Shown here: in pieces, positions 8,746 through 20,672 of the stretch | How the letters are laid out: the number at the start of each line of letters is the position of its first letter | How positions within the stretch are numbered: the first letter of the stretch is position 1 | Source of the DNA: Enhydrobacter sp. | GTDB taxonomy: Bacteria; Pseudomonadota; Alphaproteobacteria; Reyranellales; Reyranellaceae | NCBI RefSeq assembly: GCF_030246845.1 | Contig: NZ_CP126889.1 | Location: 620,001 to 684,000 of the forward strand | Direction of reading: 5' to 3' | DNA: 64,000 nucleotides | Made by a program: the position numbers and the translations under genes | Notes under the pieces: model-generated | Database searches by the model: none | Seen by the model: only the letters and a program-made list of their open reading frames with translations | Told to the model about the DNA's origin: nothing

Positions 8746-9684
8746 ATGGCCACGCACGAGCTTCATTCCTCGCCCGAGACTTGCCACTGGGGCTATTTCG
8801 ACAGCCAGCTCGAGCCCTCCCTCAGCCTCAGATCGGGCGACATCGCCACCATTCATTGCGTGTCCGGGGCTGCCGAGATCCTGCCCAAGCCGCCGATGAA
8901 CGTCCTGCCCGAGCACCGCGAGATCCTGGCCAAGCTCAGGCCGCATCTCGGCCGGCACATTCTCACCGGCCCCGTCCATATCGAAGGTGCCGAGCGTGGC
9001 GACGTGCTGGCGGTCGAGGTCCTCGACATCAAGTTCCGCACCAACTGGGGCTGGAACGTGCAGCGACCGCTGATGGGCACGCTGCCGGAGGACTTCCCCT
9101 CCTACCGTCTCACCCACATCCCGATCGATTCGAACCGCGGCGTCTGCACCCTGCCCTGGGGCACCGAGATCCAGCTCAAGCCCTTCTTCGGCATCATGGG
9201 CGTGGCGCCGCCGCCGGAATGGGGCCAGTGCAGCTCCATCGAACCGCGCGCCTTCGGCGGCAACATCGACAACCGGCATTTCAACATCGGCACGACGGTG
9301 TACTTTCCCGTCTTCGCGGCCGGGGCCCTGTTCTCGGCCGGCGACGGCCACGGCGTGCAAGGCGATGGCGAGGTGAATCTCACCGCCCTCGAGACGGCGC
9401 TCTCGGGCACCTTCCGCTTCACCGTGCGCAAGGACATGAAGCTCAACAATCCGCGTGCCGAGACCGCGACCCACTGGATCACGCACGGCTTCGACCCCGA
9501 TCTCGACGATGCGGCCAAGGAAGCGCTGCGCGACATGATCCGGCTGATCGCCGCCCGGACCGGGCTGAAGGCGGAGGATGCCTACATGCTGTGCAGCCTC
9601 AAGGGCGACCTGCACATCACCCAGACAGTCGACGGCAACAAGGGGGTGCATTGCATGATGGAGAAAGCCCTGATCGGAGGGTAG
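8746..9684 (+). CDS. Acetamidase/formamidase family protein
   Basis: 312 residues, normal for the FmdA/AmdA family, which hydrolyses short-chain amides to ammonia and the acid in the cytoplasm. Recognisable conserved text includes EGAERGDVLAVEVLDI, the histidine-rich N-terminal strands, the mid-protein FGGNIDNR segment and C-terminal GDLHITQTV. AAAGGGGGACCGC precedes the ATG. The gene stands alone, divergent from rlmJ. Substrate could be formamide, acetamide or a larger amide. Confidence 0.9.
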   Translation: MATHELHSSPETCHWGYFDSQLEPSLSLRSGDIATIHCVSGAAEILPKPPMNVLPEHREILAKLRPHLGRHILTGPVHIEGAERGDVLAVEVLDIKFRTNWGWNVQRPLMGTLPEDFPSYRLTHIPIDSNRGVCTLPWGTEIQLKPFFGIMGVAPPPEWGQCSSIEPRAFGGNIDNRHFNIGTTVYFPVFAAGALFSAGDGHGVQGDGEVNLTALETALSGTFRFTVRKDMKLNNPRAETATHWITHGFDPDLDDAAKEALRDMIRLIAARTGLKAEDAYMLCSLKGDLHITQTVDGNKGVHCMMEKALIGG

Positions 9685-9816
9685 AATTCGCACGGACCTG
9701 ATCCCGCACCGCAGGGCCCAGCGCCTGCCTATGCATGGATGCAGGCGGCATTTGTCGTAGATTGTGTCAGGATAGGCGGTATCTCGTTTCGTCCTGCAAG
9801 GGGGAGGAATCGCGCA

Positions 9817-10263
9817 ATGAACCTGGCGAGCGGCGTGTTGCAGATATCGACGCTTCTCGGAGCGTCGCTCGTCGCCCGGCTGCTGTTCGATCAGGTGAAC
9901 AGGATCCTGCTGGTGTCCTTTCCCGAAAGGCTGACGCGCGCCAATTTCGATCTCACCGACGCCGCCCTCGCCCTGTTCGTGGCGCAGCAGGGCTCGGTCG
10001 ACACGATCATCGATTTCAGCCACGTCTCGGAGGACGTCGACACCAGCGTCATCGTCGCCCGCGCCTATTCGCCGTGGCCGGCGCAAGAGAAGCGGCAGGT
10101 CTTCGTCGTCTCGAGCGACGTGATGGAAGGCGTGTTCCGCATGTACGCGCTCCACCACGAGGCCGCCGGCTTCGGCACGACGCGGGTCGTGCGCTCCCTC
10201 GACGGCGCCCTGGCGGTCCTGGGAGCGGCCGCGGCAGGCTTCGATCCGGTCACTCCCGGCTGA
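9817..10263 (+). CDS. Hypothetical protein, 148 aa (possible STAS/SpoIIAA-like fold)
   Basis: 148 residues with no family I recognise with certainty. The pattern of beta strands and helices (DTIIDFSHVSED, QVFVVSSDVMEGVFRMY, SLDGALAVLG) recalls STAS- or SpoIIAA-like proteins that take part in signalling. That is only a shape-level guess. There is no signal peptide; the N-terminal region is moderately hydrophobic. The ATG was chosen over one 78 bases upstream because GGGGAGG lies nine bases before it. It follows the acetamidase on the same strand and converges with an MFS gene. Confidence 0.65.
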   Translation: MNLASGVLQISTLLGASLVARLLFDQVNRILLVSFPERLTRANFDLTDAALALFVAQQGSVDTIIDFSHVSEDVDTSVIVARAYSPWPAQEKRQVFVVSSDVMEGVFRMYALHHEAAGFGTTRVVRSLDGALAVLGAAAAGFDPVTPG

Positions 10264-10281
10264 CGCCAGGGCGGCCGATCA

Positions 10282-11493
10282 TCAGGCCGGCTGCAGACGC
10301 GCTCGAGTACGCGACGGCAGCGGCGGGAAGGCGAGCGCGATCGCCGCCGCGCCGAGGCCGATGCCGAACGATGCGATATAGAGCCAGCCGTAGCTCGCGA
10401 ATATGTCGAAGATCCAGCCGCCGACGACCGGCCCCAGCGCCATGCCGAGGCTCGAGATCATGGCGGCGGCGCCGAACACGGTGCCCATGATGCGCATCGG
10501 AAAGTACTCGCGCGCGATCACCGCATAGAGCGGCATCACGCCGCCATAGGCCATCCCGAACACGACGGCGACGGCATAGAACTCTCCGAGCTCGCGGACG
10601 AAGAAATACGTGCCGGCCGCCAGCGCCTGAATCAGGAGCCCCGCCACCACCACCGGTTTGGCGCCGAACCTGTCGCCGGCCAGGCCGAACAGCAGGCGGC
10701 CGCCCAGTCCCGCGAGGCCCTCGACGCTGTAGATCGTGACCGCGGCCATGCCCGGCAGTCCGCAGGCGATGGCGTAGCTGACCGTATGGAAGATCGGGCC
10801 GGAATGAGTGGCGCAACAACAGAAGAAGGTGAGCGCGAGCACGATGAATTGCGGCGAGCGCAGCGCCTGTCGCACCGTCATGCCGGAGTCGCCGGCGGCA
10901 GCGGCGCCCGGGCCGGTGGCCTCCGGTGCCGCGGGTGCGCGGCGTACCAGGAGCGCCGTGGGCACCAGCAACAGCCATGCCGCCACGGCGATCACGAGCT
11001 GGGCGGTGCGCCAGTCATAGGTCGAGATCAGCCAGCGGGCGAACGGCGAGATCGTCATCGGCGCGACGCCCATGCCGGCCGAGACGAGGGACACGGCGAG
11101 GCTGCGGTGCTTCTCGAACCAGCCGGTGACCGTCGCGATCATCGGCGCAAAGACCGCGCCCGCCGCGATCCCGACAATCACCCCGTAGACGAGCTGGAAC
11201 TCGAGCAGGCTGCTGGCGCGGCTCGCCATCGCGAGGCCCAGACCCAGCAGGATCGCGCCGGACAGGACGACGATCCGGGGCCCGAAGCGATCGGTCAGTG
11301 CGCCCCATCCGAAAGCGGCGACGCCCATGGTCAAGAAGTCGAAGGTCATGGCGGTCGAGATACCGGTGCGCGACCAGCCGGTGGCATCGGCCATCGGCTG
11401 CAGGAAAACCGCCAGCGAGAACATCGCGCCGATCGCGACGCAGCCCATCAAGGCTCCCGCCGCCACGACCACCCATCCGTACGACCGTTCCAT
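10282..11493 (-). CDS. MFS transporter (OFA-type)
   Basis: 403 residues with twelve predicted hydrophobic segments. The start MERSYGWVVVAAGALMG and the loop DRFGPRIV match the oxalate/formate or monocarboxylate antiporter-like MFS branch, like the carrier at 6.6 kb. GGGAG six bases upstream supports this ATG over one 39 bases upstream. Substrate unknown. It is divergent from a small lipoprotein gene across a region with two strong GC palindromes. Confidence 0.88.
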   Translation of the reverse strand: MERSYGWVVVAAGALMGCVAIGAMFSLAVFLQPMADATGWSRTGISTAMTFDFLTMGVAAFGWGALTDRFGPRIVVLSGAILLGLGLAMASRASSLLEFQLVYGVIVGIAAGAVFAPMIATVTGWFEKHRSLAVSLVSAGMGVAPMTISPFARWLISTYDWRTAQLVIAVAAWLLLVPTALLVRRAPAAPEATGPGAAAAGDSGMTVRQALRSPQFIVLALTFFCCCATHSGPIFHTVSYAIACGLPGMAAVTIYSVEGLAGLGGRLLFGLAGDRFGAKPVVVAGLLIQALAAGTYFFVRELGEFYAVAVVFGMAYGGVMPLYAVIAREYFPMRIMGTVFGAAAMISSLGMALGPVVGGWIFDIFASYGWLYIASFGIGLGAAAIALAFPPLPSRTRARLQPA

Positions 11494-11557
11494 GTTGCAC
11501 TCCCGTTCGGCAGTCGGGAACACATAACCCATCGGTTAACTATTGGCAAATACCCGT

Positions 11558-11605
11558 CGCCGGGCCCCGGCGGGCAATGGCAACCGCCGGGCCGGCCCGC
11601 CGTTG
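11558..11605. repeat. Pair of GC-rich dyads between divergent genes
   Basis: Two neighbouring dyads. The first is CGCCGGG-C-CCCGGCG at 11558-11572. The second is a 25-base near-palindrome at 11581-11605, centred on GGGCCGGCCC and ending CAAC/GTTG. They lie in the 141-base gap between an MFS gene and a lipoprotein gene that point away from each other. They could be a regulatory site or part of a palindromic repeat. The high GC content makes chance dyads more likely. Confidence 0.4.
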
Positions 11606-11634
11606 ACGAGTCCGAGCTTCACAGGAGACCCTTG

Positions 11635-11793
11635 ATGAAGAGATTGGCCGTCCTCGCACTTGTGCTTTGCGGCCTTGCCGCCGCCTGTACGGTCCGTTCG
11701 GAACGGACCGTCGTCGAGCATCCCAAGCCGGCGCCCGCGGTGGTGACCACTCCGCCACCATCGGGAACGACCGTAGTCGTGCCATCCCGATAA
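11635..11793 (+). CDS. Small predicted lipoprotein (52 aa)
   Basis: 52 residues: MKR, a hydrophobic stretch, and a lipobox-like LAAAC with Cys18, followed by a short Pro/Thr/Val-rich tail (PAPAVVTTPPPSGTTVVVP) with no globular domain. AGGAG lies seven bases before the ATG. Such tiny proline-rich lipoproteins are common and uncharacterised; a structural or entericidin-like envelope role is possible but not shown. Confidence 0.7.
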   Translation: MKRLAVLALVLCGLAAACTVRSERTVVEHPKPAPAVVTTPPPSGTTVVVPSR

Positions 11794-11823
11794 GATGGAC
11801 ACCCCGTCCTTCCGGACGGCCCG

Positions 11824-12255
11824 TCAAGGCGCCGGCTCGACCTTGAGCTCGGTGCCCTCGACGGCGGCCACGCGCACCCTGGCCCCCGCCGCCATGTCCG
11901 GGCCGGTCACGATCCAGCTTCCGTCGCCAAGGGTCAGCCGGCCGCGACCGTTGAGGATCGGCTGATCCAGGACGAAGGTGCGCCCGATCATCGCCTTGCC
12001 GCGTTCGTTGAGGGCCTCGTCACCGCGCCCCTGCAGCCGGCGCAACGAGCGGCGCAGGAGCACCGCCGACGCCACGGCGACGATCGCGAACAGGAAGAGC
12101 TGGAACTCAAGCGCGGCTGCCGGGGCGACCAGCAGCAGCAGGCCGCACGCTGCCGCGCCGATCGCCAGGAACAGGAACACCACGCCGGGCAGCATCATCT
12201 CGGAGACGAGCAGCACGGCGGCCAACGCCCACCAGTACCAGAAGACGATCGTCAT
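11824..12255 (-). CDS. NfeD family membrane protein
   Basis: 143 residues: two or three transmembrane helices in the first 75, then a soluble OB-fold domain (RGKAMIGRTFVLDQPI ... GSWIVTGPDMAAGARVRVAAVEG) typical of short NfeD proteins. It lies six bases downstream of the SPFH gene on the same strand, the classic NfeD/SPFH pair thought to organise membrane microdomains and quality control of membrane proteins. No ClpP-like protease domain is present, so it is the short (NfeD1b/YbbK) type. Confidence 0.9.
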   Translation of the reverse strand: MTIVFWYWWALAAVLLVSEMMLPGVVFLFLAIGAAACGLLLLVAPAAALEFQLFLFAIVAVASAVLLRRSLRRLQGRGDEALNERGKAMIGRTFVLDQPILNGRGRLTLGDGSWIVTGPDMAAGARVRVAAVEGTELKVEPAP

Positions 12256-12261
12256 CGGCGC

Positions 12262-13218
12262 CTAGCCCGACGGCGGCACCGAACCGCGCGGGCGAGCGGC
12301 CTCTGCGGCGCGCGCCTGCGCTTCTTTCGCGAGCTCGCCAATGCCCGCGATCGACGCCATCACGCCTGCCGCCTCGACCGGCAGGAAGAACATCTTGGCG
12401 TTGTTGGAGGCGCCCATCTTGGCCAACGCCTCCACGTACTTGGTGCCGAGGAAGTAGTTGATCGCCTGCGTGCCGTTGCCGGCGATCGCCTGGGCGACCA
12501 CGGCGGTCGCCCTCGCCTCGGCTTCGGCCTGCCGCTCACGCGCCTCGGCCTCGCGGAAAGCGGCTTCGCGCTTGCCCTCGGCGATCAGGATGGCCGACTG
12601 CTTCTCGCCCTGGGCACGCTGGATGCTCGACTCGCGCACGCCCTCGGCCTCGAGGATAGTGGCGCGCTTCTCGCGCTCGGCCTTCATCTGGCGGCCCATC
12701 GCGACCACGATATCCTCGGGCGGCGCGATATCCTTGAGCTCGATACGCAGCACCTTCACGCCCCACGGGTTGGTCGCCTGGTCGATCACGGCGAGCAGCG
12801 TATTGTTGATCTCGTTGCGCTTGGACAGCACCTCGTCGAGCGCCATGTTGCCCATCACGCTGCGGATGTTGGTGAGCGCCAGGTTGGTGATGGCGAGATG
12901 GAGGTTCTGCACCTCGTAGGCCGCCCGCGCCGCATCGATCACCTGGTAGAAGGCGACGGCATCGACCTGCACCGTGGCATTGTCCTTGGTGATCACCTTC
13001 TGCGCCGGGATGTCGAGCACATTCTCCTGCATGTTCATCTTGCGGCCGACCCGGTCGATGAACGGCACGATGAGATGCAGCCCCGGGGCCAAAGTACGGG
13101 TGTACTTGCCGAAACGCTCGATGGTCCAGTTGAAGCCCTGATTGACGGTCTTCACCCCGGCAAACACCAGGACGACGGCCACGACGACCAGCGCCACGAC
13201 GAAAATCAACGCGCCCAT
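12262..13218 (-). CDS. qmcA: SPFH/Band 7 (slipin/QmcA-like) membrane protein
   Basis: 318 residues. An N-terminal transmembrane helix precedes the SPFH domain (QGFNWTIERFGKYTRTLAPG, then VQVDAVAFYQVIDAARAAY), which is followed by an alanine/glutamate-rich coiled coil (AEREKRATILEAEGVRESSIQ region). This is the arrangement of QmcA/paraslipin-type proteins that oligomerise on the membrane. First gene of the pair with NfeD. The symbol follows the E. coli homologue by architecture. Confidence 0.9.
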   Translation of the reverse strand: MGALIFVVALVVVAVVLVFAGVKTVNQGFNWTIERFGKYTRTLAPGLHLIVPFIDRVGRKMNMQENVLDIPAQKVITKDNATVQVDAVAFYQVIDAARAAYEVQNLHLAITNLALTNIRSVMGNMALDEVLSKRNEINNTLLAVIDQATNPWGVKVLRIELKDIAPPEDIVVAMGRQMKAEREKRATILEAEGVRESSIQRAQGEKQSAILIAEGKREAAFREAEARERQAEAEARATAVVAQAIAGNGTQAINYFLGTKYVEALAKMGASNNAKMFFLPVEAAGVMASIAGIGELAKEAQARAAEAARPRGSVPPSG

Positions 13219-13276
13219 CTTTTCTGTCTCCCCCTGCTCGCGCCGACCCTAGCCCAGCTCGCGGCAGGGAGCCAGA

Positions 13277-15971
<2,695 letters not shown>

Positions 15972-16079
15972 AATCACTTTCCAGCGTGCGACGGGCCCTG
16001 TGCGGTATTTGCGTTTGAAACGGCCCGCTATCTGTTGTACCCGCTGACGCTTTCCGGCCAACGTGTTGGGAGTCTCTGG

Positions 16080-16640
16080 ATGAGAAGCAAGGTCAAGCAG
16101 GCGGCACTTCTGGTGGCGGGCGGCCTGGCGCTGAGCGGTTGCAATCTGTTCGGTCCGAACACCGCCGCGCCGGCCAAGAAGCCGCCGGCACCCGACTACC
16201 AGGCGGCGGTGACCGTTCCGGCGCCACCTGCGGCCAAGATTCGGGCGACTTGCTACAACGACACCGACCTGTCGGTGATCCACAATCGCATGCTGCAGCA
16301 GGAGCTGACGGTGGCCACCCTGCAGTGCCAGACGCCCAACGGCGCCCGCGCTTTCGACGACACCTACAACACCTTCATCAAGAAGTTTCAATCGGAGCTC
16401 AGCTCCAATGCCCGTGCCCTGACCGAGCTGTCGCGACGCAAGCGGTTCAATGTCGACGTCCTCGTCACCGAGTTCGCCAACCGCACGGCGCAGCGCGCGC
16501 CGGTGGACAAGGAATTCTGCTCGCGCAGCCTGCGCGCGCTCGAATGGGCGCTCGACGGCAAGGTGAACTCGCTGAGCCAAGCCCCGCCACCCTACGATCT
16601 CGGGCCCGAGATGAACATCCATCCCTGCCCGCCGAAGTGA
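16080..16640 (+). CDS. Predicted lipoprotein of unknown function (186 aa)
   Basis: 186 residues. Signal peptide MRSKVKQAALLVAGG and lipobox LALSGC give lipidation at Cys21. A proline-rich linker follows, then a helical region with four to five cysteines (TCYND, LQCQTP, EFCSR, HPCPP) that could form disulfides in the periplasm. I do not recognise a family. The start is set by GGGAG eight bases upstream; an ATG 45 bases earlier would precede the signal peptide. It is a single gene, followed by a strong terminator. Confidence 0.75.
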   Translation: MRSKVKQAALLVAGGLALSGCNLFGPNTAAPAKKPPAPDYQAAVTVPAPPAAKIRATCYNDTDLSVIHNRMLQQELTVATLQCQTPNGARAFDDTYNTFIKKFQSELSSNARALTELSRRKRFNVDVLVTEFANRTAQRAPVDKEFCSRSLRALEWALDGKVNSLSQAPPPYDLGPEMNIHPCPPK

Positions 16641-16667
16641 GCGACGGTTTGTGGAGCATGTAAGGGC

Positions 16668-16697
16668 AAGGCGGCCTGCGGGCCGCCTTTCTGTTTT
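16668..16697 (+). terminator. Rho-independent terminator
   Basis: A perfect 9-bp stem (AAGGCGGCC / GGCCGCCTT) with a TGCG loop is followed by TCTGTTTT. It lies 28 bases after the lipoprotein stop, in the gap before a convergent amidohydrolase gene. The A-run on the left is short, so it serves the plus strand best. Confidence 0.85.
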
Positions 16698-16715
16698 GGA
16701 AGGCAGCGTCCGCTC

Positions 16716-18413
16716 TCAGCCGCCGTGGCGCAGCAGCCGGCCCGAATGCGTGTTGGTCTGGCGGCCGTCGCGCATCGTGATTTCGCCATTCACGAGGATG
16801 TACCGATAGCCCTCGGCGCGCTGGATGCGCCGCCACTCGCCGCCCGGCAGATCGTGCGCGATCTCGTCGGGCAGCACCTTCAGGCCATCGAAGTCGTAGA
16901 CGACGATGTCGGCCGGCGCCCCCTTCCTGAGCACGCCCCGCCCGCGGAAGCCCGCTACCTCGGCCGGCAGCGCCGACAACCGCCAGTGCGCCTCCTCGAG
17001 GCTCAGCATGCGGTGCTCGCGCACGACCTTGCACAGCGTTTCGGTGGGATAGCGGCCGGCGGTGAGGAACTTGGTGTGCGCCCCGCCGTCGCTCACGCCG
17101 AACAGCACGTAGGGATCGTCCACCAGCTCTTTCAGATACTCGATCCGGCCGTTGGGCGGCGCGGCAAAGAACTCGGTCTCGAGGCCCTCCTCGACCGCCA
17201 TGTCGAGCATGACATCGACCGGATGCTTGCCCATCTTCTCGCCGGCATGGGCCAGCGTGTAGTCGAGCCATTTCCTGTTCTTGTCGAGCTTGGGGCCGAC
17301 GATCGCGATCTGCGGCAACGGCCCGGTCGCGGTGATCGGCAGGTTGGCCCGCAGCGCCGGCCGGCGCGCCGGATCGGCGAGCTTGGCCAGCCGCTCGGCG
17401 TGCGTGCCGGTGGTGGCCTCGCACCAGACCTGCTGGTCGTCGAACAGGTTCCAGTCCTCGAAGGTGAAGGTGAAGCCTGCGTCGGTCGTGAGCCCCTGCC
17501 CCACCACGCGGATGCCACGCTCGCGGCAGCTCTTCAGCCAGGCGAGCACATGGCGGTGGATGTGCGGCCGGTCGTCGAAGGCCTGGACGACGTTCATGAT
17601 CACCGGCCGCCCGCTCAGCGTCGCCACCTCCTCGTAGAAGGCGCGATCGCGCGCGTTGTCGCCCGACACCAGCAGCATCTGCACGAACCCGTCGTTGCGC
17701 TCGGCCAGCACCCTGGCGAACTCGCGGCAGGTGTCGTCGTGCATCACGTCGGTCGGCATCGGCGTGCCGTCATAGTCGCGCTGCACCGCCGCAGGTCCCG
17801 CGGGCAGCATGCGCTGGGCCGACCAGCCGCAGGCGCCGGCATCCATCGCCTCGTGCAGCAGCCTTCTCAGCTCGCCATGCTGCTCGGAGGTCGGCCGCTC
17901 GCCGGCCTTGGCCGCCTCGAAGCCCATCACCCAGATGAGCAGCGGCGAGATCGGCACATAGGGCAGGATGTTCATCGCCTTGGGCGCCCGGTCGACGGCG
18001 TCGAGGAACTCGGGAAAGGTCACCCAGTCCCACGGCATGCCGGCCTTCATCGAGGCCATCGGGATCGCCTCGACCCGCGTCATCGACATCATGGCGCGCT
18101 CACGCTCGGCCGGCCGTACCGGCGCGAATCCGAAGCCGCAATTGCCGATCACCACCGAGGTGATGCCGTGCCAGGCGGAGAGCGTGCAATAGGGATCCCA
18201 GAAGAGCTGCGCGTCGTAATGCGTGTGCAAATCGACGAAGCCGGGCGCCACGATGAGGCCGCCCGCATCGATGGCTTCGTCGGCCTCGCCGGTCGCGATC
18301 CTGCCGATCTCGGCGATGACGCCGTCCTTGATGCCGATGTCGGCACGGAAGCGCGGCAGGCGGCTGCCATCGACGACCATGCCGCCGCGGATCACACGAT
18401 CGAAACGGGCCAT
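16716..18413 (-). CDS. Amidohydrolase family protein (N-acyl-D-amino-acid deacylase-like)
   Basis: 565 residues. The metal-binding motif HTHYD (His63, His65) and the GNCGFGFAPVRP segment are characteristic of the D-aminoacylase branch of the amidohydrolase superfamily. These are cytoplasmic, zinc-dependent and cleave N-acyl-D-amino acids or related cyclic amides. The composite beta-sandwich closes at the C-terminus (ILVNGEITMRDGRQTNT). The ATG at 18413 has an AGGAGG four bases upstream; longer in-frame starts would overlap the divergent hydrolase gene. Substrate unknown. Confidence 0.87.
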   Translation of the reverse strand: MARFDRVIRGGMVVDGSRLPRFRADIGIKDGVIAEIGRIATGEADEAIDAGGLIVAPGFVDLHTHYDAQLFWDPYCTLSAWHGITSVVIGNCGFGFAPVRPAERERAMMSMTRVEAIPMASMKAGMPWDWVTFPEFLDAVDRAPKAMNILPYVPISPLLIWVMGFEAAKAGERPTSEQHGELRRLLHEAMDAGACGWSAQRMLPAGPAAVQRDYDGTPMPTDVMHDDTCREFARVLAERNDGFVQMLLVSGDNARDRAFYEEVATLSGRPVIMNVVQAFDDRPHIHRHVLAWLKSCRERGIRVVGQGLTTDAGFTFTFEDWNLFDDQQVWCEATTGTHAERLAKLADPARRPALRANLPITATGPLPQIAIVGPKLDKNRKWLDYTLAHAGEKMGKHPVDVMLDMAVEEGLETEFFAAPPNGRIEYLKELVDDPYVLFGVSDGGAHTKFLTAGRYPTETLCKVVREHRMLSLEEAHWRLSALPAEVAGFRGRGVLRKGAPADIVVYDFDGLKVLPDEIAHDLPGGEWRRIQRAEGYRYILVNGEITMRDGRQTNTHSGRLLRHGG

Positions 18414-18491
18414 GTCTCCTCCTGCTTTGCCCGAAGCGTGCGTGGGCCCCGGCATGCTGTCAACGCGGGGACGGTCGGCTAAGCTCGCAGG

Positions 18492-19385
18492 ATGGAAACG
18501 CTGTCCGTCCGCACCGATACCCTCGAGATCGCCTGCGAGGCGCATGGTTCGGGAAACGGACCTCCGGTCATCCTCCTGCACGGCTTCCCCTACGACCCGC
18601 GTTGCTTCGACGAGGTGGCGCCGCCGCTGGCCGCCGACGGATGCCGGGTCCTGGTGCCCTATCTGCGCGGTTACGGTGCGACGCGGTTCCTGTCGGACAG
18701 CACGCTGCGCTCGGGCGAGCAGGCGGTGCTGGGCAACGACCTTCTGCAGCTCATGGATGCCCTCGGGATCGGGCGCGCGCTGCTCGCCGGCTACGACTGG
18801 GGCGGGCGCGCGGCCTGCATCGTCGCCGCCTTATGGCCCGAGCGCGTGCGCGGCCTCGTGAGCTGCACCGGCTACAACATCCAGGACATAGCGGCGTCCG
18901 CCAGGCCGGCGTCAGCCGCGCAGGAGCACCGCCTCTGGTACCAGTACTACTTCCACACCGAGCGCGGCCGGGCCGGCCTCACCCGCAACCGGCGCGACAT
19001 CGGCAAGCTCCTGTGGAAGCTCTGGTCGCCGCACTGGCGGTTCGACGATGCCGCCTTCGAGAAGAGCGCCGTCTCGTTCGACAATCCCGATTTTGTCGAT
19101 GTGGTGATCCACTCCTATCGCCATCGCTACGGTTATGTGCCGGGCGATCCCGCCGTTGTCGGCATCGAGGCGACGCTCGCGGCGCAACCCGTGATCGGGG
19201 TGCCGACCATCAACCTGCACGGCGATGCCGACGGCGTCGGACCGGCCGCGCCAGTCGATCCTCATGCCAGGAAGTTCACCGGACCTTACGAGCGCCGCCT
19301 GATCGCGCGCGTCGGGCACAACGTGCCCCAGGAAGCGCCAGCCGAGACGGTAGCGGCAATCCGCGACCTGATGAGGGCGACATAG
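18492..19385 (+). CDS. Alpha/beta hydrolase (epoxide hydrolase/dehalogenase-like)
   Basis: 297 residues. The oxyanion motif HGFP (30-33) and nucleophile motif GYDWGG (Asp102) place it with the Asp-nucleophile branch of alpha/beta hydrolases (soluble epoxide hydrolases, haloalkane and fluoroacetate dehalogenases). The catalytic His is in VGHNVPQEAP near the end. The acid residue is probably in the LHGDADGV segment. It may detoxify epoxides or organohalides, but cannot be assigned further. It converges with the M20 peptidase gene, three bases apart. Confidence 0.87.
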   Translation: METLSVRTDTLEIACEAHGSGNGPPVILLHGFPYDPRCFDEVAPPLAADGCRVLVPYLRGYGATRFLSDSTLRSGEQAVLGNDLLQLMDALGIGRALLAGYDWGGRAACIVAALWPERVRGLVSCTGYNIQDIAASARPASAAQEHRLWYQYYFHTERGRAGLTRNRRDIGKLLWKLWSPHWRFDDAAFEKSAVSFDNPDFVDVVIHSYRHRYGYVPGDPAVVGIEATLAAQPVIGVPTINLHGDADGVGPAAPVDPHARKFTGPYERRLIARVGHNVPQEAPAETVAAIRDLMRAT

Positions 19386-19388
19386 TTC

Positions 19389-20546
19389 CTAGTCGAGCGT
19401 CTCCAGCAGGCGGGTGCAGAGGTAGGTGCGCGGCACCAGCGAGGAGTAGTAGATCTGCTCGTAGGCCGCATGCGCCCCCTTGCCGTCGGCGCCGAGCCCG
19501 TCGAGCGTCGGGATGCCGAGCGCGGCGGTGAAGTTGCCGTCGCTGCCGCCGCCGGTCAGCGGCACGTCCCGGAGCTCCTTGCCGATTTCGCGATAGATCG
19601 CCTGCGCCTTCTCGAACAGCGCCGCGATGCCGGCGTCCTTGCGGTAGGGCGGCCGGTTCATCCCGCCCTCGACCGTCACCTCGACATCCTTGCCGATCGG
19701 CTCGAGGTTCAGGAACCAGTGCGTCATCTCCTCGGCCAGCTCGGGCGTCGGCACGCGCAGGTCGATCTCGGCCGTGCACGCGGCCGACACGACGTTGACC
19801 CCGGTCCCGCCGCTCACCAGCCCGACATTGCAGGTGATGCCGCGGGCATAGTCGGTCTTGCCCTCGATGCGCACGATCTGCCGCGCCATCTCGAGGATGG
19901 CGCTGCGCCCGTCCTCGTGCCTGACGCCGGCATGGGCGGCGCGGCCCTTCACCGTCATCACGAAGCGGCCGACGCCCTTGCGCGACGTCACCACGCGGTC
20001 GCCGTCGCGGCCGGGCTCCATCACCAGCGCATACTTGTGGCCCAGCGCCGCCGCCTCGATGCGCGCCCGCGAGGTCGGGCTGCCGACTTCCTCCTCTGGA
20101 ATGAACAGGAAGGTGACGGGCAGCCTCGTCTTCTTGCCCTGCCGGACCAGATGGCGCAGCGCGTAGTAGGCGATATAGCCGCCGGCCTTCATGTCGTAGA
20201 TGCCGGGCCCGAAGACGCTGTCGCCCTCGCGGCGGATCCTGAGCTCCTTGTCGATCGTGCCAAGGGGGTGCACCGTATCGAGATGGGCCAGCACCAGGAT
20301 GCCCTTGCCCTCGCCCTGGCTCCATTCGCGGGGCGTGCGGCATTCCAGGATGTCGCCGAAGCCGTTGATTCCTGCGGTGCGCTCGACCCTGAGCCCGAGA
20401 TCGCGGAACTGGCCCTCGACATGATCGACCACCTTGTTGACCGACCTGGCGTCGTGGCTCGGGCTCTCGATCGACACCCATTCGACGATGCCGTTCAGCA
20501 CTTCCTCGGCATCGATCTTCGGTTCGTTCTTGCGCGCTTGGGCCAT
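19389..20546 (-). CDS. M20 family metallopeptidase (glutamate carboxypeptidase-like)
   Basis: 385 residues. The M20 metal and catalytic motifs are present: VLAHLDTVHPLG (metal His and catalytic Asp), the bridging Asp in GIYDMKAGG, and the general-base pair in FIPEEEVGS. The dimerisation domain contains GRAAHAGVRHEDGRSA. Closest in feel to CPG2/ArgE-type zinc peptidases that remove a C-terminal amino acid or N-acyl group. The start MAQARKNEP was preferred because a longer frame would translate the upstream palindromic repeat. No secretion signal. Confidence 0.88.
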   Translation of the reverse strand: MAQARKNEPKIDAEEVLNGIVEWVSIESPSHDARSVNKVVDHVEGQFRDLGLRVERTAGINGFGDILECRTPREWSQGEGKGILVLAHLDTVHPLGTIDKELRIRREGDSVFGPGIYDMKAGGYIAYYALRHLVRQGKKTRLPVTFLFIPEEEVGSPTSRARIEAAALGHKYALVMEPGRDGDRVVTSRKGVGRFVMTVKGRAAHAGVRHEDGRSAILEMARQIVRIEGKTDYARGITCNVGLVSGGTGVNVVSAACTAEIDLRVPTPELAEEMTHWFLNLEPIGKDVEVTVEGGMNRPPYRKDAGIAALFEKAQAIYREIGKELRDVPLTGGGSDGNFTAALGIPTLDGLGADGKGAHAAYEQIYYSSLVPRTYLCTRLLETLD

Positions 20547-20579
20547 GACTATTCTCTTGCTTTCACAACGTCCTTTCGC

Positions 20580-20646
20580 GTCATCCCGAGCGAAGCGAGG
20601 GATCCTTCGCGCACCGTCAAAGATCCCTGACTTCGTTCGGGATGAC
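20580..20646. repeat. Intergenic palindromic repeat, copy 1
   Basis: Two 25-base arms in inverted orientation: 20580-20604 (GTCATCCCGAGCGAAGCGAG then GGATC) and 20622-20646, differing at about three positions, with a 17-base centre. The sequence core TCATCCCGAG...GGGATC recurs at 24968-25039. It sits upstream of the M20 peptidase, between it and the SDR gene. Confidence 0.85.
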
Positions 20647-20672
20647 AACTTTGCCGCGGAACGATAGTCCGC

